Below, in pieces: positions 1 through 9,165 of a stretch of 64,000 nucleotides of DNA. The notes beneath the pieces are model-generated. The model had not been told where the DNA came from. It searched no databases and saw only the letters and a list, made by a program, of their open reading frames with translations. This stretch comes from an uncultured Chryseobacterium sp. (GTDB taxonomy: Bacteria; Bacteroidota; Bacteroidia; Flavobacteriales; Weeksellaceae), in contig NZ_CAKZIK010000030.1 of the NCBI RefSeq assembly GCF_936933875.1, positions 1-64,000 of the forward strand, written 5' to 3'. Every line of letters begins with the position of its first letter. The stretch's first letter is position 1. A program made the translations under genes and the position numbers.

Positions 1-679
1 CTGTCCCCAAAGTTCCGAAACCGTGTGCATCATCTACCAAAAGTCTGAAGCTGTAATCTTTTTTGAATTCGCAGATTTCTTTCAGTTTTCCTTGTTGTCC
101 TGTCATCCCGAAAACTCCTTCGGTAATAACTAAAATACCGCCACCGTTTTCTTCGGCAACTTTTTGTGCACGTTTGATATTTTTTTCGAAACTCGCCATA
201 TCGTTATGACGGTACATGAAGCTTTTCCCCATGTGAAGACGAACACCGTCCACAATACAGGCATGAGAATCTGAATCGTAAACAATAACGTCGTGGCGAG
301 AAACCAAAGCATCAATAGTAGAAACCATTCCCTGATAACCGAAGTTCAAAAGATAAGCTGAATCTTTCTTTACGAAATCTGCCAGTTCTCTTTCCAACTG
401 CAAATGTTGGTCGGTTTCCCCGGACATTGCTCTTGCTCCCATCGGATAAAACATTCCGAATTCTGCGGCAGCGTCTGCATCCGCCTTTTTAACTTCAGGA
501 TGGTTACAAAGTCCCAAATAATCGTTTGCGCTCCAGAAAATTACTTCTTTCCCCTGGAAAATCATTCTCGGCCCAATTGGACCTTCTAATCTCGGGAAAA
601 TAAAATAACCTTCGCCGTAATCAGCAAACTGTCCAAGTGGACCGGGATTCTGCTTGATTCTTTCAAAAATATCTACCAT
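1..679 (-). CDS. PLP-dependent acyl-CoA:amino acid acyltransferase (cysteate acyltransferase / SPT-like), partial
   Basis: This is the first 226 codons of a fold-type I PLP enzyme of the alpha-oxoamine synthase group (serine palmitoyltransferase, KBL, BioF); the rest lies left of the window. The ATG at 679 opens with MVDIFERIKQNPGPLGQF. Visible family marks are SANDYLGL near residue 50, the DSDSHACIVDG segment where the substrate-binding His stacks on PLP, and DDAHGFGTLG near the cut end; the PLP lysine is not included. Enzymes of this group condense an acyl-CoA with an amino acid and release CO2. Its neighbour is a cysteine-synthase-like gene in the same orientation, which favours cysteate as the amino acid (capnine pathway) over serine. 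That substrate is inference. A terminator and its own promoter separate the two genes. Confidence 0.75.
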   Translation of the reverse strand, partial: MVDIFERIKQNPGPLGQFADYGEGYFIFPRLEGPIGPRMIFQGKEVIFWSANDYLGLCNHPEVKKADADAAAEFGMFYPMGARAMSGETDQHLQLERELADFVKKDSAYLLNFGYQGMVSTIDALVSRHDVIVYDSDSHACIVDGVRLHMGKSFMYRHNDMASFEKNIKRAQKVAEENGGGILVITEGVFGMTGQQGKLKEICEFKKDYSFRLLVDDAHGFGTLGT

Positions 680-714
680 TATGTATTGTTTTAAATTCTA
701 AATTGATATGAACG

Positions 715-722
715 CAAAGTTA
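715..722 (-). promoter_or_regulatory. Bacteroidota -7 promoter element for the acyltransferase
   Basis: On the minus strand this reads TAACTTTG, a full match to TAnnTTTG. It lies 35 bases upstream of the ATG at 679, leaving a leader of about 30 bases. No clear -33 TTG was seen at the usual spacing. Confidence 0.5.
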
Positions 723-741
723 ATTAAATTTACCACAATAA

Positions 742-773
742 AAAAGCCTTTTGCTTAATAACAAAAGGCTTTT
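742..773 (-). terminator. Rho-independent terminator after the cysteine-synthase-like gene
   Basis: A perfect 12-bp stem (AAAAGCCTTTTG with CAAAAGGCTTTT) and an 8-base loop, with T runs on both sides. It ends the minus-strand gene whose stop is at 796. Confidence 0.8.
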
Positions 774-795
774 AATATGATATTTTCCACATAAA

Positions 796-1833
796 TTATT
801 TGATAAATTCCGTCTTGAAAACTTCGTCATAATTATGAACGCAATTGCTGGTGAAACCCATTTCTGCCATCCATTTGTCGCTGTAAACTTTTGTGATGTA
901 TCTTGAACCGTGATCCGGGAAAATACAAACAACTACGTCATCATTTTTAAATTCGTGTGAATTCGCGTACTGCATTAATCCCTGTACAACTGCTCCTGTC
1001 GTGTAACCTCCCATTATAGCTTCTTTCAGGGCGATTTCACGCGTTCTGTAAGCAGACATTTCATCGTTTACTCTTACAAATTCATCAACCTGGTCAAAAA
1101 GTAAAGCTCCCGGAATCAAATTTTTTCCCATTCCTTCAATCTGATAAGAATGAATATCTTCCTGATTGATTTGTCCGGTTTCGTGATATCCTTTCAAAAT
1201 AGAACCATCGGCATCAACGCCGATAATTTTAATATCCGGATTTTGTTCCTTCAAAAATTTTGCAGAACCTGAAAGTGTTCCTCCTGTTCCTGTACACGCA
1301 AAAAGGTGAGTGATTTTACCTTCAGTTTGCGCCCAAATTTCAGGACCGGTTGTAGCGTAATGTGCATCAATATTCAGTTCGTTGAAATATTGATTGATGT
1401 AAATAGAATTTGGAGTTTCTGAAGCCACTCTTTTAGCCACTTCATAGTAAGATCGAGGGTCATCTGCAGGAACATTTGCGGGGCAAACATAAACAGTTGC
1501 ACCTAAAGCTTTTAGATAGGCAATTTTTTCAGCCTTCGTTTTATCGCTTACTGCAAGGATACATTTGTAGCCTTTCACGATGGAAACCATCGCAATAGAG
1601 AATCCGGTATTTCCGGAAGTGGTTTCTACGATAACAGAATCGGGTCTTAGTAAACCTTTTTTTTCAGCACTTTCGATAATATGAAGTGCAATTCTGTCTT
1701 TTGCAGAATGTCCCGGATTGAACGACTCCAGCTTTGCAAAAACATTCCCCGGAATGTCTTTGGTTACTTTGTTGAGTCTAATCATTGGTGTATTACCAAT
1801 TAACCCTAGGATATTATCGTAAACATTCGTCAT
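796..1833 (-). CDS. PLP-dependent cysteine synthase/cystathionine beta-synthase family enzyme (candidate cysteate synthase)
   Basis: A 345-residue fold-type II PLP enzyme. The PLP lysine is K45 in NPGHSAKDR; the TSGNTG loop lies near residue 75 and the phosphate-binding TGTGGT near 185. The protein is somewhat longer than CysK (about 310) and has a C-terminal extension rich in aromatic residues. Family members replace a beta substituent of serine, O-acetylserine or phosphoserine with a sulfur nucleophile. Chryseobacterium relatives make sulfonolipids that start from cysteate. The adjacent acyltransferase gene therefore suggests this copy makes cysteate from a serine derivative and sulfite. 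An ordinary cysteine synthase or cystathionine beta-synthase role remains possible. Confidence 0.8.
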   Translation of the reverse strand: MTNVYDNILGLIGNTPMIRLNKVTKDIPGNVFAKLESFNPGHSAKDRIALHIIESAEKKGLLRPDSVIVETTSGNTGFSIAMVSIVKGYKCILAVSDKTKAEKIAYLKALGATVYVCPANVPADDPRSYYEVAKRVASETPNSIYINQYFNELNIDAHYATTGPEIWAQTEGKITHLFACTGTGGTLSGSAKFLKEQNPDIKIIGVDADGSILKGYHETGQINQEDIHSYQIEGMGKNLIPGALLFDQVDEFVRVNDEMSAYRTREIALKEAIMGGYTTGAVVQGLMQYANSHEFKNDDVVVCIFPDHGSRYITKVYSDKWMAEMGFTSNCVHNYDEVFKTEFIK

Positions 1834-1864
1834 TTTTAATTTTTTTTCTCGAAAAAATCGATTG

Positions 1865-1872
1865 CAAAATTA
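1865..1872 (-). promoter_or_regulatory. -7 promoter element for the cysteine-synthase-like gene
   Basis: Reads TAATTTTG on the minus strand, about 31 bases upstream of the ATG at 1833. A matching -33 element is not obvious. Confidence 0.45.
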
Positions 1873-2023
1873 CTAATTTTTTAACTGATGTAATCATTAA
1901 TGTTAATAAATTGTGACATAGCGGGTTACATTTATGACATTAATCATATTTCCAAGACTAATTTACAAAAAATGCACCGAAAAATATAATCTCTCAAAAG
2001 TTAAGGAAAAGCAGATAAAAAAC

Positions 2024-2034
2024 ATTATTTTTGG
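2024..2034 (+). promoter_or_regulatory. -7 promoter element for the DUF2723 gene
   Basis: The sequence holds TATTTTTG, an exact TAnnTTTG match. Its terminal TTG (2031-2033) can be read as an in-frame start for the next gene, but as part of the promoter it should not be translated. This favours the ATG at 2061. Confidence 0.5.
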
Positions 2035-2060
2035 CAGTTGAAAAAGTATTTAAATTGTTT

Positions 2061-5000
2061 ATGAAGGACTGGTCTTTTAAGAAATGGAATACCATCTTAG
2101 GATGGGTTGTTTTCGTAATTGCATTTATCACATATCTCTCCACAATGGAGCACTATCTGAGCTTCTGGGATACCGGAGAATATATTTCTTCGGCGGTAAA
2201 ACTGGAGGTTACACACGCACCTGGAGCTGCTTTGTTTCAGCTTGTGGGAGCTGTTGCTGCCATTTTCGCTTTTGGAAATGGTGAAAATTATGCAATTGTC
2301 ATCAATGCCATGTCTGCACTTTTCAGTGCTTTAACGATACTTTTATTATTTTGGACCATTACGCATTTGGTTAGAAGACTTTTGAATAAAGATTTTGAGC
2401 AAATTACCAAACATCAAGAAATTGCGATACTTTTCGCGGGAGTTATAGGCTCGCTTGCTTTTACTTTTTCGGATACTTTTTGGTTTTCGGCGGTAGAAGG
2501 AGAGGTTTATTCGATGGCGTCTTTGTTTATTGCACTATTGGTGTGGCTGATTACGAAGTGGGAAAACGAATATCACGATGCAGACAATGAAAGATGGATT
2601 ATCCTTATTTTCTTCGTTGTTGGGCTTTCTGTAGGAGTTCACATGATGTGTATGCTTGCAATTCCGGCTGTTTGTTTTATTTATTATGCAAGAAATTATC
2701 AGTTTACCTGGAAAAATTTTATCTGGGCAAATGTGATTACTTTAATTATTCTGGCTATCGTTTTCAAAGGAATTTTCCCATTGATTATGACGATGTTCGG
2801 AAAGCTTGAAATTTTTGCTGTGAATGGTGTTGGTTTGCCTTTCCACACAGGAACTTTAATTGCTTTTGCTTTATTGATTGGAATTTGTTATTTCGTTTTG
2901 AAACAATCCAGAAAAGCCACAAAAAATATTTACAGAACGGCTGCACTTTCAGCAGTATTTATGATGATTGGTTTTGCATGTTGGTTGGTTATTCCAATTC
3001 GTGCAAACGCAAATCCACCAATGAACCTTAATAATCCGGACAACGCCATTGGAATGCTGGATTATTATAACCGCGAACAGTACGGAGACTGGCCAACAAT
3101 TTACGGACAAAACTACACCGCTTATCTTGATGCGAATGGAATGCAGAAAAACGAGGACGGAAGCTTAAAAACTGATAAAACCGGAGACGTTTACGAAAAA
3201 GACGAAAAATCCGGAACCTACAGAAAAGTAGGAGAACGTTTCAACTATGTTTTCAGTAAAGACCACGTGAGTTTTATGCCGAGAATGTTTAACGAGGATA
3301 AAGACGTTATGGCGAATTACATGTCGATGTACGGAAATCCTGATTTTACATTCAATTATAACAATGAAGATGCTGCAGACAGTCCTGAAGCTAAGCAGTA
3401 TTTTGATGATTTAAGAAAAAAGTATGATGAAGGAAGCATTGAAGTTTCCGATTATTTGGAAGCAAAAAAATATGATTTAATTAATGTTCAGAGACCGTCA
3501 TTAAGTCAGAATTTAGATTACTTCGTCACTTTCCAGAACGGTTATTATTTTGTGCGTTACCTGATGTGGAATTACGTTGGAAGACAGAACGATTTGGAAG
3601 GTCACATGGAAAATACCAATGGAAACTGGATTTCCGGAATTCCGTTTATTGATAATGCTTTGTGGGGAAATCAGGACAATATGCCCGCAAAATTCAAAAA
3701 TGAAAGCACCGTTGCATTTTTCTTTCTGCCATTTCTTTTAGGATTGATAGGTTTCTTTTATCAGGCCAACAAAGATTTTGGAAGATTTTATGCCATACTT
3801 TCTCTGTTCATCATCACAAGTGTCGGAATTATTTTCTACACCGGCGTAAAACCTTTTGAAGTAAGAGAAAGAGATTATGCGATGGTTGGTTCCTTCTATG
3901 CTTTTGCCATTTGGATTGGTTTGGGAGCTGCCGCAATTCTGTGGTTTATTCAGGAAAAAGTAAAAAGCAACGCTGTCAATTTCGCAGCAGGAATTGCACT
4001 TCTTGGAATTCCTTTGATGATGGGCTTCCAGAATTATAATCCACACGACAGAAGCAGCAGGTCTGCAGCTTACGATTATTCGTATTCTGTATTAAAATCT
4101 TTGCCGAAAAACGATATCCTTTTTGTTTACGGCGATAATGATACTTATCCGGTTTGGGGATTCCAGGAAACTTCCGGCGTAAGAAATGATGTAAAAGTGG
4201 TCAATTTTACATTGCTTTCAACACCTTGGAATATTGACCAGGTTCGAAGAAGAACTTATGATTCGATGCCGGTTCCATCAAGTTTGACTCACGAAGAATA
4301 CCGCGACGGAACCAACGACCAAATTTATTTGATGGGCAAAGACGACTGGGAAAATATGTTTGCAAACCTGAAAGACCAAGGCGCTCCTGATACTGCTTTG
4401 GCAGGTTTCAGAAAATATTTAACTCAGGATTCAATGACAGTTCAGGAAGCAGTGAATTTCTTGAAATCCAAATCTGAAGACAAAGACCAAATCCTGAAAT
4501 TGCTTTTCGGAGAGGAAAAATATGAAAGATTTAATTTGTTGCCGGTTTCTAAGTTTATTATCCCGGTAAATAAAGCAAATGCTGTAAAATCAGGAATCAT
4601 CAAGCCTCACGATGCAGCTCTTGCTGTTGACCATTTGGTGGTGAATTACAAATCGCAAAGCATGTTCAAAAGCAATATGATGATGCTGGATATTTTAGCG
4701 AATTTTGACTGGAAACGCCCAATCAACTTCTCTACCGGTGGAATTTATGATGATGAAAGTATTTTCTATCTGAATGATTATCTTCAGTACGACGGTTTCA
4801 GCTACCGTTTGGTTCCGATTCTTACTCCAGAGAAGGAATCCGGCGAAATGGGAAGGGTAGATGGAGACGACCTTTACAATATTGTGAAAAACTTCAAGTG
4901 GGGTAATTTCAAAGATGTGAATGTACATTTTGATGAAACCTGCACCCAAAATATTATTGGCTACAGAAGTTCGGCAAGTCGTGCTGCAGATGCTTTGGCG

Positions 5001-5546
5001 GCGAAAGGAGAAAAAGCGAAAGCTTTGGAAATACTGGATTTGGCGAGTCGTGAAATTCCGGTTTCCAAATACAACGACCCACGTTCTTTAAGTTCAATGG
5101 TTTATGGTTATATCGTAGCAGGACAAGAGCAGAAAGGATTGAAACTTGCTGAAGAATTGAAAAAAGGAATTTTCACAGAATACGATTATTACAGCAGTCT
5201 TTCTCCACAGGAACAGAAATTTGTAGGAAAACAAATGCGTGCAAAACCTTTTGAATATTCGTTAATTGTAGAAGCGGTAACAAGCGCTTACGAGAAATTA
5301 GGCAATAAGGATAAATCGTACGCATATCTTGTAAAATCCATAGAACCTGTTGATAAAAGATTCAACACTTTTATTAAAAATCTTGAACAAATGGGCAAAG
5401 AAAAGGCTTACAAAGAATCTGAAAATGTTCAGAAAATTGCACCTTTCTACCAATATATCTTTGAGGTGATGAAGCCTTACGATTCTACTTATTCCAAAGA
5501 AAAGATGAATCAAATCACCACGCAAATCATGAAAGCAACTCAGTAA
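2061..5546 (+). CDS. DUF2723 family multi-span membrane protein (GT-C glycosyltransferase-like)
   Basis: A very large protein of about 1161 residues. The N-terminal part has many hydrophobic spans. The first loop after TM1 carries SFWDTGEYISSAVKL and HAPGAALFQLVG, the acidic-loop signature of DUF2723, a family related to GT-C enzymes such as protein O-mannosyltransferases that use lipid-linked sugars. A second membrane block lies around residues 550-680, then a soluble C-terminal part whose last 200 residues look helical and TPR-like (AADALAAKGEKAKALEILDL). The start is placed at ATG 2061 (MKDWSFKKW) rather than the upstream TTG, which overlaps the -7 box. A role in glycosylation of secreted proteins is a family-level inference. 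Confidence 0.85.
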   Translation: MKDWSFKKWNTILGWVVFVIAFITYLSTMEHYLSFWDTGEYISSAVKLEVTHAPGAALFQLVGAVAAIFAFGNGENYAIVINAMSALFSALTILLLFWTITHLVRRLLNKDFEQITKHQEIAILFAGVIGSLAFTFSDTFWFSAVEGEVYSMASLFIALLVWLITKWENEYHDADNERWIILIFFVVGLSVGVHMMCMLAIPAVCFIYYARNYQFTWKNFIWANVITLIILAIVFKGIFPLIMTMFGKLEIFAVNGVGLPFHTGTLIAFALLIGICYFVLKQSRKATKNIYRTAALSAVFMMIGFACWLVIPIRANANPPMNLNNPDNAIGMLDYYNREQYGDWPTIYGQNYTAYLDANGMQKNEDGSLKTDKTGDVYEKDEKSGTYRKVGERFNYVFSKDHVSFMPRMFNEDKDVMANYMSMYGNPDFTFNYNNEDAADSPEAKQYFDDLRKKYDEGSIEVSDYLEAKKYDLINVQRPSLSQNLDYFVTFQNGYYFVRYLMWNYVGRQNDLEGHMENTNGNWISGIPFIDNALWGNQDNMPAKFKNESTVAFFFLPFLLGLIGFFYQANKDFGRFYAILSLFIITSVGIIFYTGVKPFEVRERDYAMVGSFYAFAIWIGLGAAAILWFIQEKVKSNAVNFAAGIALLGIPLMMGFQNYNPHDRSSRSAAYDYSYSVLKSLPKNDILFVYGDNDTYPVWGFQETSGVRNDVKVVNFTLLSTPWNIDQVRRRTYDSMPVPSSLTHEEYRDGTNDQIYLMGKDDWENMFANLKDQGAPDTALAGFRKYLTQDSMTVQEAVNFLKSKSEDKDQILKLLFGEEKYERFNLLPVSKFIIPVNKANAVKSGIIKPHDAALAVDHLVVNYKSQSMFKSNMMMLDILANFDWKRPINFSTGGIYDDESIFYLNDYLQYDGFSYRLVPILTPEKESGEMGRVDGDDLYNIVKNFKWGNFKDVNVHFDETCTQNIIGYRSSASRAADALAAKGEKAKALEILDLASREIPVSKYNDPRSLSSMVYGYIVAGQEQKGLKLAEELKKGIFTEYDYYSSLSPQEQKFVGKQMRAKPFEYSLIVEAVTSAYEKLGNKDKSYAYLVKSIEPVDKRFNTFIKNLEQMGKEKAYKESENVQKIAPFYQYIFEVMKPYDSTYSKEKMNQITTQIMKATQ

Positions 5547-5562
5547 CCAAACTGTGAATCAT

Positions 5563-5587
5563 AAGCGGGCTTTAGCCCGTTTTTTTT
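5563..5587 (+). terminator. Rho-independent terminator after the DUF2723 gene
   Basis: Stem CGGGC/GCCCG with a TTTA loop, followed by eight Ts. The hairpin core GGCTTTAGCC recurs at 5601-5610, a short motif that also occurs as a dispersed repeat in flavobacterial intergenic DNA. Confidence 0.7.
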
Positions 5588-5598
5588 GTGCCATAACA

Positions 5599-5630
5599 TT
5601 GGCTTTAGCCGAAATTTAAAATTATCTTTG
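5599..5630 (+). promoter_or_regulatory. Promoter (-33 TTG, -7 TATCTTTG) for the membrane glycosyltransferase-like gene
   Basis: TTG at 5599-5601 and TATCTTTG at 5623-5630, 21 bases apart, fit the Bacteroidota sigma consensus. The next ATG is at 5652. Confidence 0.6.
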
Positions 5631-5651
5631 TAAAAACTTTTGCAAAAACAC

Positions 5652-7142
5652 ATGCAGGAAAATCTACAGAAGTACGCTAAACTTCCTATTTACGCTGTAA
5701 TTTTTACAGTTTTATTTAAATTGCTTTTTCTCCTCACACATCACATTCAGGAAGATGCATTTATCACTTGGCGGGTTGCGCAGAATTTATTGGATTATGG
5801 CGTGATTGGCTTCAATGGAGATACCAAAATTTCAGCTTCCACAACGCATTTGTACGTTTTTGTTTCGTGGGTTTTCAACGTCATTTTTGGTAAGGAAAAT
5901 TTTATTTATCCCATTCTGATTTTCAATTCGATATTATTCACCATTGGAAGCTATTTTCTTTCAAAATTAATTTTGAAAAACGCCGTTCATCAGATGATTT
6001 TCATCTTTTTGTTCGGGATTTTACCACCTTCAATCAAAATTTCAATCCTGGGAATGGAATACGGAATTCTGTTCTTTGTGGAAATGGCTTTGCTGTATTA
6101 CGGCTTTTCGAAAGGAAAAATATGGGCACAAATTGTTTTCCCCATCCTGATTTTATTCACAAGAATTGATACGGTAATTTTCCTCGGAATTGTTTTCATA
6201 ATTGATTTCATCTGGAACAAAAAAATCCGCTGGTATTATATCTTAGGGGGATTTTTAGGCGTTTTCGCGGTGGTGAGCTTCAACTGGTTCTATTTCGGAG
6301 AGTTTGTGAACAACACCATTGTCGCTAAAAAACTGCGCTACGACCAACAGTTTACGCCGCGTTTAAGCTGGATTTATTTCAACCAAAACTGGGGGAATTT
6401 TTGGGGAATGCTGAAACTTCCGGGATATTTTAATCCGTACACGGTTCTGGTTTTGATTTTTGAATTGGTGTGCTTTATTTTTTTGGTTCGAAGAAAGGAA
6501 AGCAGAAATCTTTTCCTTTGGATTATTTTCATCTTTGCTTGGGCGAAACAAATCATTTTCATCTCACAAAAAAGTTATTTCGACTGGTATTACTGGGTTC
6601 CGCAAATTCTGCTTTTTGTGCCGGTTTTAGTTTTCATTTTAGAACAGAAACACAGAAAATATTTATGGTTTTCTTTGCTTTTGATTTTTTACATTTTGCC
6701 GATGTTGGCTTTCCAAACGATACATTCCATCGCTACAGGAAATGGAGAATGGAACTACAGAAGAAGTATCGGATTGTATTTAAATCAGTATGAAAAGGAC
6801 AAAAATCAATGGATTTTGCTGGAACCTGCAGGTTATGTTCCATACTTTTCAGGCTTGAAAACTATTGATGAAGTTGGTTTGGTGGACAAAGAAATTCAGA
6901 CCGAAATGATCAAAGACAAGCCGAATTACTGGATTAACACCGTTAAAAACAGAAAACCGAAATATCTGCTTTCGTACGAAGATTTATTCAATGGTAAAAA
7001 TGCGGAGTATTACAAAGCAAATTATAAGCTACTGAAAGAATTCAGAATTAATCAGTATCTTCATTCCGAGAACAAAATTCTTCAGAAAATTTATGAACTG
7101 AAACCTTCCGGAACAGATTACAATCTTTACGAAAGGAAATAA
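5652..7142 (+). CDS. Multi-span membrane protein, GT-C type glycosyltransferase-like
   Basis: About 496 residues with roughly ten or more hydrophobic spans and a soluble C-terminal part of about 120 residues. Just after TM1 the motif HIQEDAFITWRVAQNLLDYG, followed by NGDTKISASTTHLYVF, resembles the acidic first-loop signature of GT-C arabinofuranosyl- and mannosyltransferases (E/D-D-A-F/Y then a TxP/T-like loop). This suggests transfer of a sugar from a polyprenyl carrier on the outer face of the inner membrane, a functional guess only. The start is ATG 5652; an in-frame TTG at 5640 sits between the -7 box and this ATG and is unlikely. It has its own promoter and follows a terminator. Confidence 0.7.
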   Translation: MQENLQKYAKLPIYAVIFTVLFKLLFLLTHHIQEDAFITWRVAQNLLDYGVIGFNGDTKISASTTHLYVFVSWVFNVIFGKENFIYPILIFNSILFTIGSYFLSKLILKNAVHQMIFIFLFGILPPSIKISILGMEYGILFFVEMALLYYGFSKGKIWAQIVFPILILFTRIDTVIFLGIVFIIDFIWNKKIRWYYILGGFLGVFAVVSFNWFYFGEFVNNTIVAKKLRYDQQFTPRLSWIYFNQNWGNFWGMLKLPGYFNPYTVLVLIFELVCFIFLVRRKESRNLFLWIIFIFAWAKQIIFISQKSYFDWYYWVPQILLFVPVLVFILEQKHRKYLWFSLLLIFYILPMLAFQTIHSIATGNGEWNYRRSIGLYLNQYEKDKNQWILLEPAGYVPYFSGLKTIDEVGLVDKEIQTEMIKDKPNYWINTVKNRKPKYLLSYEDLFNGKNAEYYKANYKLLKEFRINQYLHSENKILQKIYELKPSGTDYNLYERK

Positions 7143-7170
7143 ATTACTTATTGCTCATTACTAATTACTT
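7142..7170. repeat. Short dispersed repeat of the ATTGCTCATTA type
   Basis: Between the membrane gene and the DUF1697 gene the DNA reads as repeats of a TTACTTATTGCTCATTAC type unit. The same unit appears within the copA reading frame at about 22078-22145, so it is a small dispersed repeat. Confidence 0.45.
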
Positions 7171-7695
7171 ATGAAATTCTGCGCTTTTCTTCGCGGTGTC
7201 AACGTCAAAGGAACTTCTATGAAAATGGCTGAAGTTGTTGATGTGTTTAAAAAAGCCGGAGTGGAAGATGTTTCTTCGGTTTTAGCTACGGGAAATATTT
7301 TGTTCAGTTCCGATAAAAAAGCTGTTGAACTCAAGAAAATTTTGGAGAAAGCAATGTCGGTTCACTTTAATTACGAAGCTTTTCTGTTCATTAAATCTGA
7401 AAACGAAGTCAAGGAAATTTTCGAGAGTAATCCATTTACAAAAGACGAAAACTTTCACATTTACGGATTTGTTGGCAATAAAGATGTCGAAAAGATATTG
7501 TTTGAAAACTTTAAAAAAGCCGACAAAGCAGATGATGAAGATGGTTTATTAAAAAACGGCAACTTTTTTTGGCGCGTTCCGAAAGGCAATACTTTGGATT
7601 CCACTTTTGGAAAAATTTTGGGCAGAAAAGACCTGAAAGACCAATTCACCTCAAGAAATATCAATACCTTTGAAAAAATCGTTAATAAATTTTAA
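7171..7695 (+). CDS. DUF1697 domain-containing protein
   Basis: A 174-residue soluble protein opening with MKFCAFLRGVNVKG and continuing to VLATGNILFSS, the two conserved blocks of the DUF1697 family (LRGINVGG and TGNVVF in relatives). The length matches the family. No biochemical role is established. It lies 28 bases after the membrane gene and 35 bases before kdsA, all in one direction, so cotranscription is possible, though the repeat between the first two weakens any argument from spacing. Confidence 0.85.
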   Translation: MKFCAFLRGVNVKGTSMKMAEVVDVFKKAGVEDVSSVLATGNILFSSDKKAVELKKILEKAMSVHFNYEAFLFIKSENEVKEIFESNPFTKDENFHIYGFVGNKDVEKILFENFKKADKADDEDGLLKNGNFFWRVPKGNTLDSTFGKILGRKDLKDQFTSRNINTFEKIVNKF

Positions 7696-7730
7696 CCTTT
7701 AACTCTGAGTTCAAAACCCGAGACAGAAAT

Positions 7731-8540
7731 ATGATTCAATATTTAGATAACATCCACCACAAAGATTCCAAAAATTTTTTTCTTATTGCCGGTCCTTGTG
7801 CCATTGAAAGCGAAAACATGGCTTTTGAAATTGCTGAAAAAATTGTGAAACTTTCAGACAAATACAATATACCATACATTTTTAAAGGTTCTTTCAAAAA
7901 AGCCAACCGTTCCCGAGTAGATTCTTTTACGGGAATTGGAGATGAAAAAGCTTTAGAAATCCTGAAAAAAGTAGGAGAGCATTTTAATGTTCCTACAACG
8001 ACAGATATTCACGAAAACGAACACGCTGCTTTGGCTGCACAATATGTAGATGTTTTGCAAATTCCTGCGTTTTTGGTTCGTCAGACAGATTTATTAATTG
8101 CTGCAGCCGAAACCGGAAAATGTGTAACATTGAAGAAAGGTCAGTTTTTATCTCCAGAATCGATGAAATTCGCTGTGGAGAAAGTAAAAGACTCCGGCAA
8201 CGTTAAAACCGCGATTATTGAACGTGGAAATTCTTTTGGATATACCGATTTGGTGGTAGATTTTAGGGGAATTCCGACGATGAGAAATTACGCGCCCGTT
8301 ATTTTAGATGTAACGCATTCACTTCAGCAGCCGAACCAAAATTCTGGTGTAACCGGAGGAAGACCGGAACTGATTGAAACGATTGCCAAAGCTGGAATTG
8401 CAGTTGGTGCAGACGGAATTTTCATCGAAACACATCCAGACCCAAGCTGTGCAAAATCTGACGGAGCCAACATGCTAAAGCTGGATTTATTGGACGATCT
8501 GCTTGGAAAATTAACGAGAGTACGAGAAGCAATTTTATAG
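7731..8540 (+). CDS. kdsA: 3-deoxy-8-phosphooctulonate synthase
   Basis: KdsA joins arabinose 5-phosphate and phosphoenolpyruvate to make KDO 8-phosphate for the lipopolysaccharide inner core, in the cytoplasm. The 269-residue length is typical. Landmarks are GPCAIES (residues 21-27), KGSFKKANRSR (52-62), FRGIPTMRNY and a C-terminal ETHPDPSCAKSDGANM. Cys23 in the first motif is the residue that marks the metal-dependent class of KDO8P synthases; metal-independent enzymes carry Asn there. The gene is followed 42 bases later by an outer-membrane protein gene. Confidence 0.96.
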   Translation: MIQYLDNIHHKDSKNFFLIAGPCAIESENMAFEIAEKIVKLSDKYNIPYIFKGSFKKANRSRVDSFTGIGDEKALEILKKVGEHFNVPTTTDIHENEHAALAAQYVDVLQIPAFLVRQTDLLIAAAETGKCVTLKKGQFLSPESMKFAVEKVKDSGNVKTAIIERGNSFGYTDLVVDFRGIPTMRNYAPVILDVTHSLQQPNQNSGVTGGRPELIETIAKAGIAVGADGIFIETHPDPSCAKSDGANMLKLDLLDDLLGKLTRVREAIL

Positions 8541-8582
8541 ATAACTCAGCTTTTTATCGCTAATTTTATAAAAAATAAAATC

Positions 8583-9155
8583 ATGAAAAAAGTTTCCATA
8601 TTTACGATGCTTTTTCTTTCAGCAATTTTTTTTGCTCAAAAAAAGTCTGTTACTTACACCGTTTCCGGCGGAGCTGGTTACGCAACAATCGCCGCAAAAC
8701 AAAAAATGATTGGAAGTGGAACACTAGAAGTTAAACCAGGATTTCATGTGGGTTTAAGCACCGCTTTTCTGATGCCAAACAGCGATGAAATTGAATTGGG
8801 AGTTTATTATCAGCAAAATAAATTGGAGGTTACCTCTGCTCCAATGCCAAATAATCAAACTGTTACCTCACGAAACCTCAATCTTATCTTTATTCCTCTG
8901 AATTACAAATACAATTTCGAGAACAAATTTTTCATCAAAGGCGGCCCAATTTTTTCGATAGACAGCTTTAAGGAAGACGGTTATTTCGATAATTTTTCAG
9001 GAATTGGTTTTGGGGTTTCTGCCGGCAAGGATTTTGGCGAGGGAAATGTTAAATTTCGTTTAGCGCCTTTTGCCAACGCACATACTTTACTTTCCTTCAA
9101 CGATAATAATGACTTTATCACAGACTTCGGATTACAGCTTGGACTAGTATTTTAA
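8583..9155 (+). CDS. Outer-membrane beta-barrel-like secreted protein
   Basis: A 190-residue protein with a signal peptide (MKKVSIFTMLFLSAIFFAQ), then alternating short beta-type segments (GYATIAAKQ, VGLSTAFLM, IELGVYYQQ, NYKYNFENKFFIKGG) and a terminal FGLQLGLVF ending in Phe, typical of an outer-membrane barrel. No catalytic motif was seen. It sits 10 bases upstream of a TonB-dependent receptor gene, so the two are probably co-expressed. The specific function is unknown. Confidence 0.7.
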   Translation: MKKVSIFTMLFLSAIFFAQKKSVTYTVSGGAGYATIAAKQKMIGSGTLEVKPGFHVGLSTAFLMPNSDEIELGVYYQQNKLEVTSAPMPNNQTVTSRNLNLIFIPLNYKYNFENKFFIKGGPIFSIDSFKEDGYFDNFSGIGFGVSAGKDFGEGNVKFRLAPFANAHTLLSFNDNNDFITDFGLQLGLVF

Positions 9156-9165
9156 TTGAAATTTC

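Noticed and set aside
1..679. Serine palmitoyltransferase as the specific name
   Set aside because: The substrate pocket cannot be judged without the missing C-terminal half, and the neighbour favours cysteate. Only the family name is given.
2031..2060. TTG start giving a 10-residue longer DUF2723 protein
   Set aside because: The TTG is the end of the -7 element TATTTTTG, and an ATG follows at 2061. The same logic applies at 15126 (the -7 box) and 40075 (the -33 box).
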